A stretch of DNA of 48,650 bases, from positions 1-48,650 of the forward strand of contig JANYIT010000052.1 of NCBI GenBank assembly GCA_025358725.1, in the 5' to 3' direction. Position 1 is the first letter of the stretch; each line of letters opens with the position of its first letter. A program made the translations under genes and the position numbers. Of the stretch, positions 21,530-30,639 are shown piece after piece. Below the pieces are notes generated by a model, which was not told the origin of the DNA, ran no database searches, and was given only the letters and a program-made list of their open reading frames with translations. The stretch is from Chamaesiphon sp. GL140_3_metabinner_129_sub. GTDB lineage: Bacteria; Cyanobacteriota; Cyanobacteriia; Cyanobacteriales; Chamaesiphonaceae.

Positions 21530-21910
21530 TCAACTACCTGGTTTGCAAATATTATAATCTTCATGAGACAGCACTTCTTTCGGTTGAAGAATACCATCTC
21601 GCTCAAAACACAACATCCGATAATTGCGAGTGACAGGAATACTAATTACTAATCGATTGTGGCGCAGCCTTTTCCCACCAAACTCTCGATAGTTGCGACG
21701 ATCTTGTAAGCCAATAATAATATTTCTAGCTTTTAAAACCACATGAGATGGTAAGCTCTTGAGATCGATCGGATCGAAGGCAAAACTATCATGCCAACTA
21801 CGTTTTTTCTCTTTCTTTTCATTTACATCTACCTCCTCTTGCAGGCAGCGATGACAGATCTGTCCGTAGCCTTTATGACCGCATTGAAACATTTTTCTGC
21901 GTCTGCTCAT
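21530..21910 (-). CDS. Small protein with N-terminal Cys/His zinc-ribbon-like motif and C-terminal RelE/HigB-like region
   Basis: FQCGHKGYGQICHRC; GKRLRHNRLVISIPVTRNYRMLCFERDGILQPKEVLSHEDYN. Confidence 0.65.
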   Translation of the reverse strand: MSRRRKMFQCGHKGYGQICHRCLQEEVDVNEKKEKKRSWHDSFAFDPIDLKSLPSHVVLKARNIIIGLQDRRNYREFGGKRLRHNRLVISIPVTRNYRMLCFERDGILQPKEVLSHEDYNICKPGS

Positions 21911-22297
21911 GATATATACCTCGATGTCTAATGTAGTTCGTAAAAATGGTAAGTAAGCAGTTACAAATTAGCTGCATGGAAATTTAAACGATGAAGTTGA
22001 TACTACCGCGCTAGTCTGACGGAGATCGAAGTTGGATCTGCTGCTAGTAAGCATTATCGTCGATTCTGCCAGTGGGCTAACATTAACAATCCAGTTGAAG
22101 ACACGATGATGATCATCGTCAATCTTCAATTTTAGAAGTTTATTGCCAGATGCACAGTGATTTTCGACAACATTCAAGTGATAAATGATACAATTAGTTA
22201 AGTAACGCTCAACTGTTAAGAGTGCCTTAAATCATTGTTGCACTAGTAGTAGAGCTATTAATTCATAATTTATTATTCATGGTTTTTAAGTTTCTCT

Positions 22298-23722
22298 GTG
22301 AAATTTAGACGTTTTAGCGGTGCCTTTGGCACATCGCACTCCTCTCTTTTATCTAGTTTAGCTCTTGGAAGCATCGGTGTTGTCATTTTTTGTGGATATT
22401 GGCTCTGCTTTCGTTCCCCATCGGGAACTCAGGCAAAACTACCATCGCTACCTCAAGATCAATCGATCCAAGTCTATTTTAACCACGATCGATCTGTAGA
22501 GTTTACCGAACCTTATCGACACAAAACTAGACTAGGCAATGATTTGGCGGCTAAAATAATTTCTGTTGTGGATTCAGCTCAGTCACAAATTGATGTGGCA
22601 GTCCAAGAGTTTCAATTACCCAATATCGCCCAAGCTTTAGCGGCTAAGTCACAAGCTGGAGGTAGGGTACGGGTAATTTTGGAACACAATTACAGTCATC
22701 CCTGGAGTGAATTGACAGCAGCCGAGATTGAGCTGTTGACATCGCGAGAACAGGAGCACTATCAGGAATTTCAAAAGTTAGTAGATATCGATCAAGATGG
22801 AACTCTCAGTCAGGAAGAGATCAACCACCGCGATGCGCTAGTTATTTTGCGAAATGCGCGAATTCCCATTCTAGATGACACTGCCGATGGCTCTAGCGGC
22901 AGTGGGTTGATGCATCACAAATTTATGGTGGTGGATGGGCATCAAGTAATTGTCACTTCGGCAAATTGGACGATGAGCGATATCTATGGAGATTTTAGTC
23001 ATCTAGAGAGCGAGGGGAATCAAAATAATCTGGTGCAGATTGACAGTGGCGAATTAGCCACAGTATTCACAACTGAGTTTAATCTGATGTGGGGTGATGG
23101 CACCGCAGGCAACCAAATTAGCCAATTTAAGGCGCGGAAACCTACACGTCCAGCAGTTGAGGTATTAGTCGGCAAAACACGAGTCTTGGTACAATTTTCG
23201 CCGACTTCCCAGCAGCAGGCGTGGGAAGATAGTAGTAACGGCTCGATCGGTAAGTTACTTAGTACTAGCCAACAACAAGTCGATTTCGCGCTATTTGTCT
23301 TCTCCGAACCTGCGTTGAGCAAGATGATCCAAACCCAATCTCAGCGAGGTGTAAAAGTGCGTGGGACGATCGATCGACAGTTTGCTTATCGTGATTATAG
23401 TTCGGCTTTGACGCTGATGGGTGTAGATCCAAATCATCTCTGTCAGGCTGCTAGCAATAATTTACAGCCATTGGCTACGATTGGCGTACCAACTTTACCG
23501 ACTGGAGATTTACTCCACCATAAATTTGCGATAATTGATCGACGTACTGTAATTACTGGTTCGCACAATTGGTCGAATGCCGCGAATTATCATAATGATG
23601 AGACACTATTAATAATTCAGGATAATCCGATCGTCGCGGCGCATTTTGATCGAGAGTTCGATCGATTGTATGAACATACCATCATCGGAATTCCCGCAAG
23701 ACTTAGAAGCAAACGTTGTTAG
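22298..23722 (+). CDS. Phospholipase D-like (HKD) protein with internal EF-hand-like loop
   Basis: Two HKD motifs (HHKFMVVDGHQVIVTSANW; HHKFAIIDRRTVITGSHNW); DIDQDGTLSQEE loop between; N-terminal TM; GTG start. Confidence 0.85.
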   Translation: MKFRRFSGAFGTSHSSLLSSLALGSIGVVIFCGYWLCFRSPSGTQAKLPSLPQDQSIQVYFNHDRSVEFTEPYRHKTRLGNDLAAKIISVVDSAQSQIDVAVQEFQLPNIAQALAAKSQAGGRVRVILEHNYSHPWSELTAAEIELLTSREQEHYQEFQKLVDIDQDGTLSQEEINHRDALVILRNARIPILDDTADGSSGSGLMHHKFMVVDGHQVIVTSANWTMSDIYGDFSHLESEGNQNNLVQIDSGELATVFTTEFNLMWGDGTAGNQISQFKARKPTRPAVEVLVGKTRVLVQFSPTSQQQAWEDSSNGSIGKLLSTSQQQVDFALFVFSEPALSKMIQTQSQRGVKVRGTIDRQFAYRDYSSALTLMGVDPNHLCQAASNNLQPLATIGVPTLPTGDLLHHKFAIIDRRTVITGSHNWSNAANYHNDETLLIIQDNPIVAAHFDREFDRLYEHTIIGIPARLRSKRC

Positions 23723-23924
23723 AATTTAGATGCACATGCACCTAATTATGCTTGACTGGGATGGCACGTTAGAGGATGTTTTGAAAGTCATCGTTAATAT
23801 GCTTTGGCATAGGGGATTGGACTACAGATTTACTTGGAACTGGTGCGAAATATGTCTTTTCCTACTATTAAAATTTAGCTGAGATTATGTCCAGTATTTC
23901 TCGATAAGCATATTCGACATCGAT

Positions 23925-23962
23925 GATATTCCTGACTTATTCAACGAAGTCGGGAAGATATC
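23925..23962. repeat. Degenerate copy of the CCCGACTT..AAGTCGGG hairpin element
   Basis: GATATTCCTGACTT...AAGTCGGGAAGATATC. Confidence 0.45.
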
Positions 23963-24010
23963 CTAATATTTTGTAGTTATCATAAATTAGATCCAATTAT
24001 TAGAGTTTAA

Positions 24011-24847
24011 ATGTTGTTATCTCAAATCCCTGGCTGGACGGATTCACTTACTCAAGTTATTACTCAAGATATTGGCAGGATTGCCTGGAATAGTTTCCTA
24101 GCTTTAGTTCCGCTGACTTTAAGTTTTTTTCTTTTTTACAAACCTCGATCAAGATTATTTTGCCAAAGTACTTATATCTTGTTAGTTGTCAGTTTTATTG
24201 TCGGGATTAAAAAATATGATAATGGAAATCTCCTCGAAGCTCTAAAAAGAATTGTAACATCACTTTGGGGCGTTAGAGCTATTTTTATTGCCATCTCGAT
24301 CGGCTTAATTGTCCTATTAATGATGATCGATTTTCGATCTAGATCTTCACAAGACAAACGTCGTTCTCTTTTCTGGTGGATGGGCGTATTCTTATTTATT
24401 GCTTTTTTACCAAATGCGCCTTATATTCTGACCGACATTATTCACTTCTATGATGCTGTCAGGAGCATTAATTCTGCTTGGGCAATTACGCTAGTCATCG
24501 TACCTATATATATTGTATTTATTGGTACTGGTTGGTTTGCTTATGTGTTTTCGCTAATTAATATTGACAGGTATTTACGCAAATGCCAGCTAGGTCGCTA
24601 CATAAAAACAGCCGAAGTCAGCCTGCACTTTTTATGTGCAATTGGTATTTACATTGGCAGATTTATTAGGTTTAATAGCTGGAGTTTGATCACCCAACCC
24701 AAACATTTTCTATATATTTTGCCAGGAGAATTAATTGGAAAATTTCCATTGGTAGTAATTTTGTCTACGTTCACGATCATTACTTTCTTATACGCAATCT
24801 GCAAGCTCTTCATTGAGAATTTATCAAATTCTGCCGATCGTGTCTGA
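24011..24847 (+). CDS. DUF1361 membrane protein
   Basis: FLPNAPYILTDIIHF, RFIRFNSW; multi-TM. Confidence 0.85.
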   Translation: MLLSQIPGWTDSLTQVITQDIGRIAWNSFLALVPLTLSFFLFYKPRSRLFCQSTYILLVVSFIVGIKKYDNGNLLEALKRIVTSLWGVRAIFIAISIGLIVLLMMIDFRSRSSQDKRRSLFWWMGVFLFIAFLPNAPYILTDIIHFYDAVRSINSAWAITLVIVPIYIVFIGTGWFAYVFSLINIDRYLRKCQLGRYIKTAEVSLHFLCAIGIYIGRFIRFNSWSLITQPKHFLYILPGELIGKFPLVVILSTFTIITFLYAICKLFIENLSNSADRV

Positions 24848-24862
24848 ATATCAACTAACTAA

Positions 24863-25354
24863 CTATTCCCACATTTTTACCAGTGCATCTTTAACTGTAT
24901 TTGGTAATTGACGCATGATTTTACCCTTTTCTCGATCGACAGCAACTAGTGTCACCATGCCAGTGAGGTAAGTGATTTCTTGATCGACTGATTGAATCTC
25001 ATATTCCCACACAATCCGGACACCTTCCATATTGATCGTCCGAGTTTTGACAATCGCTGACTCACCCATCTTGAGCGCGCGTCGATAGCAAATTGACACA
25101 TCGACTACAGGTAAATCGCAACCCATCGCTACCAAATCGGCGAAATCAATCCCAATTGATTTCAGACAGGCTACTCGTGCTTCTTCCATCCAGGTTAGGT
25201 AGGTACCATGCCAGACAATACCGCCATAATCAGTCTGATGGGGGTAAACGACAATCGGGTATTCAAACCAGTTTGCTGACATGGCTTGATAACTCAACTT
25301 CTCAATCGCACTATCTGGGTGAATTGGGGAACGAATATCCGTATTTTCTGACAT
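24863..25354 (-). CDS. Acyl-CoA thioesterase, 4HBT/YbgC-like hot-dog fold
   Basis: VYPHQTDYGGIVWHGTYLTWMEEARVACL, VRIVWEYEI. Confidence 0.85.
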   Translation of the reverse strand: MSENTDIRSPIHPDSAIEKLSYQAMSANWFEYPIVVYPHQTDYGGIVWHGTYLTWMEEARVACLKSIGIDFADLVAMGCDLPVVDVSICYRRALKMGESAIVKTRTINMEGVRIVWEYEIQSVDQEITYLTGMVTLVAVDREKGKIMRQLPNTVKDALVKMWE

Positions 25355-25431
25355 AGTTGGTAGTCTCAGTTAATCGATGCGAACAAAGATATTGTGCGTT
25401 ATCCTAACTGATATTAATATGTAACCTAGAC

Positions 25432-26334
25432 ATGAATATACGTCGGATTGCCGCACTTGTATGGGGGTTAATTGTAATTGTAGCTAGCAATACGATCATC
25501 CCGATCCCAACTGCTAGCGCAGTACCCGCCGCAACCCAGAGTAGTGTTAGCTTTACACCACAACAACAGCGCATCATCAAACAATTACAAATTGCCAAGA
25601 TTGTCTATCTAGGTGAAACTCACGATAGCGCAGCAGATCATCAACAGCAGTTAGCAATTATTCAAGTATTATTTAAGCACAACTCCAAGCTGGCGATCGG
25701 CATGGAAATGTTTCAACGTCAGACTCAGCCGCTACTCGATCGCTATTTGGCAGGTAAAATTACGGCAACCGAGTTACGTAAACAGACAGAATTCGATCGG
25801 CGGTGGGGATTTAAATGGGAATATTATCTGCCGATCCTCCAATTTGCCCAAGCAAACCACTTGCCCGTGATTGCCTTGAATACACCCACAGAAATTACCC
25901 GCAAGGCGGCTAGACAAGGATTGGAGAGTCTAACTAAGGCAGAACTTGAGTATATCCCGCCCCTAGTAGAAATTGACCGTAGTAATGCCAAATATCAGCA
26001 GATGATTTTAGGTAGTTATCAACAACATGCTGGAATTGTATCGATTTCTAGTAAAAGTTTTGACAGGTTTTACACCGCTCAACTATTATGGGATGAGACA
26101 ATGGCCGAGCGGACGGCTAATTTTGCCAAACAAAATCCCAATTATCTAACGATCGTTTTGGCAGGTCGATCGCATATTATCTATGGGTATGGTATTCCCG
26201 ATCGAGTAATTCGTCGATTAGCACCAGCAAAACTAATCCAGAAAACAGTTATATTCAGTGATAATGGCGATCAACAACAACCTCAGCCTGCCGATTTTAG
26301 CTGGAACCAAGCAGCTCAAACTGAATTTAAATAA
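25432..26334 (+). CDS. ChaN family lipoprotein-like protein
   Basis: KIVYLGETHDSAADHQQQLAII, AIGMEMFQRQTQPLLDRYLAGKI, VLAGRSHIIYGYGIPDRVIRR. Confidence 0.88.
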   Translation: MNIRRIAALVWGLIVIVASNTIIPIPTASAVPAATQSSVSFTPQQQRIIKQLQIAKIVYLGETHDSAADHQQQLAIIQVLFKHNSKLAIGMEMFQRQTQPLLDRYLAGKITATELRKQTEFDRRWGFKWEYYLPILQFAQANHLPVIALNTPTEITRKAARQGLESLTKAELEYIPPLVEIDRSNAKYQQMILGSYQQHAGIVSISSKSFDRFYTAQLLWDETMAERTANFAKQNPNYLTIVLAGRSHIIYGYGIPDRVIRRLAPAKLIQKTVIFSDNGDQQQPQPADFSWNQAAQTEFK

Positions 26335-26384
26335 AATTTTATCGCCGTCGCCAGGAACCTAAAGACATTCTGACCATTAATATT

Positions 26385-26419
26385 CAGACACCCGACTTCT
26401 TGAAGAAGTCGGGTGTCTG
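26385..26419. terminator. 35-nt perfect palindrome between convergent genes; bidirectional terminator and/or repeat hairpin
   Basis: CAGACACCCGACTTCTTGAAGAAGTCGGGTGTCTG. Confidence 0.6.
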
Positions 26420-26452
26420 TTCTCACTGATTTGCGATTGCTATGCTAGTTTC

Positions 26453-27148
26453 CTAGTACTGGGAGCGAGGGGTGATCATCAAACCTCCAGCCTGAGTTTC
26501 GGCGATGAGATGGTTGTTACGAGTATTGCTCATACCCATATTTTGAGTTTTTGGAGTTGGGCGTGAGCTTTGAGAATTGCAGGTGCGATATTGAATGTGA
26601 TAAAGCAGCCCACGATGAGCTAGATCAAAAGAGTCAACGGTGGCCATCCCTTTACCCTGTGCGACCATCGAAGCATTTATCCGCATATTTTCGCTAGCAC
26701 CACAGGCAGACCAAACATCAGTTCTAGTCGCCAAGCTATCTCGAACATCATAGTTAGTTTCACCCTTGAAACTGCGAGAAAAAACTGGCCCACGCTGACC
26801 AGCAAAGAAGTACTCTGCACGTAGCTTACCAGTAGTTGATGGAGCAACATAGCCCCGATAGTCAGCATCGTAAAAGGAAATTTGAAAACCCTGAGGCACT
26901 TGGATAGGAATACTCAAGTTACAGCTTTTGCGGCTTTCGGATACACTGCTCCCAAGCGCAGCAAATTTGTCAAACAGAATGCTTAATTCTTGACCGTCAG
27001 GACTAACAGTTACACTAGCAGACCGCTCAGGGCAACCGTTACCACCATAATTTGCGCCCAAAATCTTGACTTTGCTCTCAGCAAGAGCAGGACTCATTGC
27101 AGCAGTCATTAATGTAACAGCAGCTAGAAATACGTTGAGAAGCTTCAT
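26453..27148 (-). CDS. DUF4360 secreted protein
   Basis: Signal peptide; GANYGGNGCP, SVTVSPDGQELSILFDKF, KSCNLSIPIQVPQGFQISF, DYRGY. Confidence 0.85.
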   Translation of the reverse strand: MKLLNVFLAAVTLMTAAMSPALAESKVKILGANYGGNGCPERSASVTVSPDGQELSILFDKFAALGSSVSESRKSCNLSIPIQVPQGFQISFYDADYRGYVAPSTTGKLRAEYFFAGQRGPVFSRSFKGETNYDVRDSLATRTDVWSACGASENMRINASMVAQGKGMATVDSFDLAHRGLLYHIQYRTCNSQSSRPTPKTQNMGMSNTRNNHLIAETQAGGLMITPRSQY

Positions 27149-27530
27149 TATTGTTTTCCTTGATTGGTTAAAGTGGAGACTGAAATAGATTGATAAAATT
27201 AAGGCAAAATTTGAATTGCCTTTTGTCGATCACGTCAATTATTGATATCACTTCAAAATTAAAAAATGAAGTTCAATAGTAACATAATTGAACAATTTTT
27301 ATTCTATTATGTCAATATCAAAGCTATGACTAGAAAAGATTCTAGCCCAATTCATAACATCAGGTTCAGTAAAACAGATGCAGATTATAGCTTTGAAGAT
27401 TGTGAGCTTTGCACGGAAAGCTTTGTTTCACTACCTATCTTTTTAAAGATATGCTTTAACTATGAAAAGTTCCCAAGCTTTGTAAAACTAGTTTTCTCAA
27501 TTACTGTTCAACTATTTATAGGGGGGATTT

Positions 27531-27701
27531 TCTAAGAGGATGAATGGATGCGTATCAGATAGCAGCAGATCCTAGAAGATCCCCCCTAGCCCCCCTTAAA
27601 AAGGGGGGAACCGGACTCTTAGTCCCCCTGTTTAAGGGGGATTTAGGGGGATCTCTAGGGTTTATGGGTAACAAATAAAACTTTTCAAACATCCTCTTAG
27701 A
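27531..27701. mobile_element. MITE-like element, ~171 bp, 12-bp terminal inverted repeats
   Basis: TCTAAGAGGATG (27531-27542) and CATCCTCTTAGA (27690-27701); internal C-run/G-run palindrome; no transposase. Confidence 0.5.
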
Positions 27702-28101
27702 CTGGAAACTATCGATCGAGATTCAAATCACCGTTGAAAAGCCACTAAAATTCCCAAATCCAGAGAGTGTGAGGACTTTGCAAAACTCCGTTCGGGGTGA
27801 CAATTAAGTGAAAAAGCTGATTCTTGAGATTTACGCTAGAAGATAGAACGGCTGAAAGCAATTTAGACAGATGCTTGTAGTTCAAGTAAGTTCTTACTTT
27901 AGAGGGGATTCTCCACCAGCGAGACTAAGCCAACGATCGATCGTAAACTCTATCAAAAATAAAGGCGATCGACTAGAATAATTTCATTGTGATGTCTATT
28001 CGCAACGGGTTTAAGCGGTGAGCAGCTTCCATGCTACTTAAATTCAGGGTTTTTAAAATTCAAATTGGCGATCAATTTTATCGAGAATAAATTAACTAAT
28101 C

Positions 28102-29304
28102 ATGACGATGGGCACACGAGATGTTTGGCAATTAATTCAAGCATTCAACTTGGAACGCAATTTAGGTATTGTAGATCGAAAATATGCGAAGATGCGTAAA
28201 AATGCTTTGGCATTTTTTAGAGGATCGTGTCATCTATTTTATCGAGATTTACCGATGCACTCACGTCTAAATTCAGCTCCAGTTGTGTGGATTTGTGGCG
28301 ATTTACATCTAGAAAATTTCGGTGCTTATAAAGGTAATGACCGCCAAATTTATTTTGGAATCAATGATTTTGATGAAGGTGTGCTGGCTCCTTGTACTTG
28401 GGATATCACTCGATTACTGACTAGCATTTTTTTGGCAGTGGATAGTTTATCCTTAGATCGATCTGATGGCGATGGATTAGCTCAAATTTATCTCACGAGT
28501 TATCTAAGTGCTTTGAGTGCAGGTAAAATTAGATCAATTGTTGAAGACAACGCACAAGGGATTGTAGCTAATTTGCTCAAAGATTTACACCGCCGCAAAC
28601 GTAGTGAGCTACTAGATGAACGGACTGAATTGATTGGAGATCGTCGTCAGCTAAAATTTGATGATGAAAAAATCTTGAAGATTAGTATTCAGAATCATCA
28701 ACAAGTTACTCAATCGATCGATACATGGGCCAAGACTCAAGCAAATCCAGATTTTTTTGAAGTTTTAGATGTTGGATTCCGAGTAGCAGGTACAGGAAGT
28801 TTGGGACTCGATCGATATCTAATTTTAGTAGTAGGAAAAGGTTCACCTGATCGCAACTATTTACTCGATTTTAAACAACAGCCAATTTCTAGTCTCCAAC
28901 CATATTTAATCACCAACCAACCTACATGGACAAATCAAGCAACACGAGTAATGAAGGTTCAGTCATTAGTTCAATCATCACCACCAGCACTATTAGCAGC
29001 AATTGAGTTTAATCATAGTAGTTATTTATTAAGAGAACTTCAACCAACGCAGGATAAAATCGCCTTGAAAACTGGTAAAATCAGTCTTGCTCAGCTAGAA
29101 AAATTAATCACTACGATGGGTGAAGTTACTGCATTTGTACATCTACATGGTAATGGTAAACTAGGGGCATCGATCGCTCAAGAGCTAATGGATTTCGGAC
29201 AAAATACAGATTGGCAGCAAGATGTACTAATTTATGCTAATAGTTATGCTAGACAAGTACAGCTAGATTATCAAGCTTTTTGCCAAGCTACTCAAGATCT
29301 GTAA
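28102..29304 (+). CDS. DUF2252 protein
   Basis: MRKNALAFFRGSCHLFYRDL, WICGDLHLENFGAYKG, FGINDFDEGVLAPCTWDITRL. Confidence 0.9.
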   Translation: MTMGTRDVWQLIQAFNLERNLGIVDRKYAKMRKNALAFFRGSCHLFYRDLPMHSRLNSAPVVWICGDLHLENFGAYKGNDRQIYFGINDFDEGVLAPCTWDITRLLTSIFLAVDSLSLDRSDGDGLAQIYLTSYLSALSAGKIRSIVEDNAQGIVANLLKDLHRRKRSELLDERTELIGDRRQLKFDDEKILKISIQNHQQVTQSIDTWAKTQANPDFFEVLDVGFRVAGTGSLGLDRYLILVVGKGSPDRNYLLDFKQQPISSLQPYLITNQPTWTNQATRVMKVQSLVQSSPPALLAAIEFNHSSYLLRELQPTQDKIALKTGKISLAQLEKLITTMGEVTAFVHLHGNGKLGASIAQELMDFGQNTDWQQDVLIYANSYARQVQLDYQAFCQATQDL

Positions 29305-29319
29305 TTACTTAAATTAACT

Positions 29320-30564
29320 GTGAAATATTTTAGATTATTAATTGGGATTGGAGCGATTGCGCTAACAGCTTGTACCCGGACTATTTCCACAGCATCAGTA
29401 CCGACAATTTCTTCCTCGCCAATTATCCCTAAATCTAATCCAGAAGCATCATCCCCAGCGGCTACAATTCCGAAAGTTGCACCACTTTTAACGCCTAGCA
29501 TTACACCACTTAGTCCTACACAAATCGGTGATTATCAGGTAATTAATGAGTTAAAACAACCTCAATTTATGGCTCAGAGTCGCGATGTTTTTAAGACGGC
29601 ACATCTCCCGAATACGAAGGTGAAGTTTAATGCCGCAGATTTACTAGTTGTTTTGACTAGCACTCGCAAATACTTTATCGATCGATTGGATAGTGATGCT
29701 GATCTTCAGCGCGAAGGTATTTTGGGTACCCAAGGGGTAACGGTGACAGATATTCTCAAAACCTTAGATTTTATGGTGTTGAGTTTACAACAGGATATCA
29801 AAGCTAAACGATCGATCAGGCTCCAAGATCCGAAGTTTTTAAATACTAACTTTCGATCGATCCAATGGACAGCTTTTAATCCAACAGTGACAGATGAGAA
29901 ACGGGTGAGAATGACAAAATATGCCGTATTTACTCATCCTGGCTCTCACACTCCGACGAAGGAGTTTAATGCCGGACTTTACGCGCTCAAATCTGGCACT
30001 GATATTGAGGCAATTCGCCTCAAATACACAAAACAAGATGTTTTGAAAAATATCTATGAGCCGAAAGGTAAAGAATTTGGGGCAGTAGAGCCGCTAGCTT
30101 ATCTTGATCGAGCAGGCTTGGAATCAGCGTTGATGGAAGGTACGATCCTAATTAAATTTACTGACGGTACATCGGCATTTTTTAATGTCGATCGCAATAA
30201 TAATATTCCCTTTGTTAAAGGCTTAGATCCAACTGAACAGCAGCGATACTGGTATTTTAAACCAGTGAATGCAATTAAGGGATATGGTGGATCGATCGAC
30301 ACCAAAATTTCGCTCAAACCAGGTGTGACTTTTGCTGGAGATGTGCTGAATATTGGATTGGGTAGAATCGTAGTGACAGAAAATCTGATCTCTGGCAAAC
30401 CACAGTTACATATGGGGATTATTGCTGATACAGGTGGTGCCTTTTTACCCAATTTACATCAGTTAGATTTCTTGGCGGGAGTATTTAATAGTAAAGCAGA
30501 TTTTACTGCTTATACTCGTCAGTTACCAGAATATACAAAAGCATATATTCTGGTCAAACGTTGA
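29320..30564 (+). CDS. Putative lipoprotein with possible 3D/double-psi beta-barrel C-terminus (GTG start)
   Basis: Lipobox ALTACT; IADTGGAFLPNLHQLDFLAGVF near the C-terminus; starts 15 nt after the DUF2252 gene. Confidence 0.6.
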   Translation: MKYFRLLIGIGAIALTACTRTISTASVPTISSSPIIPKSNPEASSPAATIPKVAPLLTPSITPLSPTQIGDYQVINELKQPQFMAQSRDVFKTAHLPNTKVKFNAADLLVVLTSTRKYFIDRLDSDADLQREGILGTQGVTVTDILKTLDFMVLSLQQDIKAKRSIRLQDPKFLNTNFRSIQWTAFNPTVTDEKRVRMTKYAVFTHPGSHTPTKEFNAGLYALKSGTDIEAIRLKYTKQDVLKNIYEPKGKEFGAVEPLAYLDRAGLESALMEGTILIKFTDGTSAFFNVDRNNNIPFVKGLDPTEQQRYWYFKPVNAIKGYGGSIDTKISLKPGVTFAGDVLNIGLGRIVVTENLISGKPQLHMGIIADTGGAFLPNLHQLDFLAGVFNSKADFTAYTRQLPEYTKAYILVKR

Positions 30565-30639
30565 AGCATATTTTCTCCAGCATTTACACTACTAAATTAC
30601 TTAAATCTTATTAAGATAAATTTAGTACAATGACAGAGA

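Noticed and set aside
21968-22177. Minus-strand ORF of 69 aa
   Set aside because: No recognisable motif, low-complexity Ser-rich end; cannot support as coding.
27266-27535. Plus-strand ORF of 89 aa
   Set aside because: AT-rich, no family motif, stop provided by the MITE-like end; possibly chance or a truncated gene, not supportable.
30099-30452. Minus-strand ORF of 117 aa
   Set aside because: Antisense shadow of the 29320-30564 lipoprotein gene.
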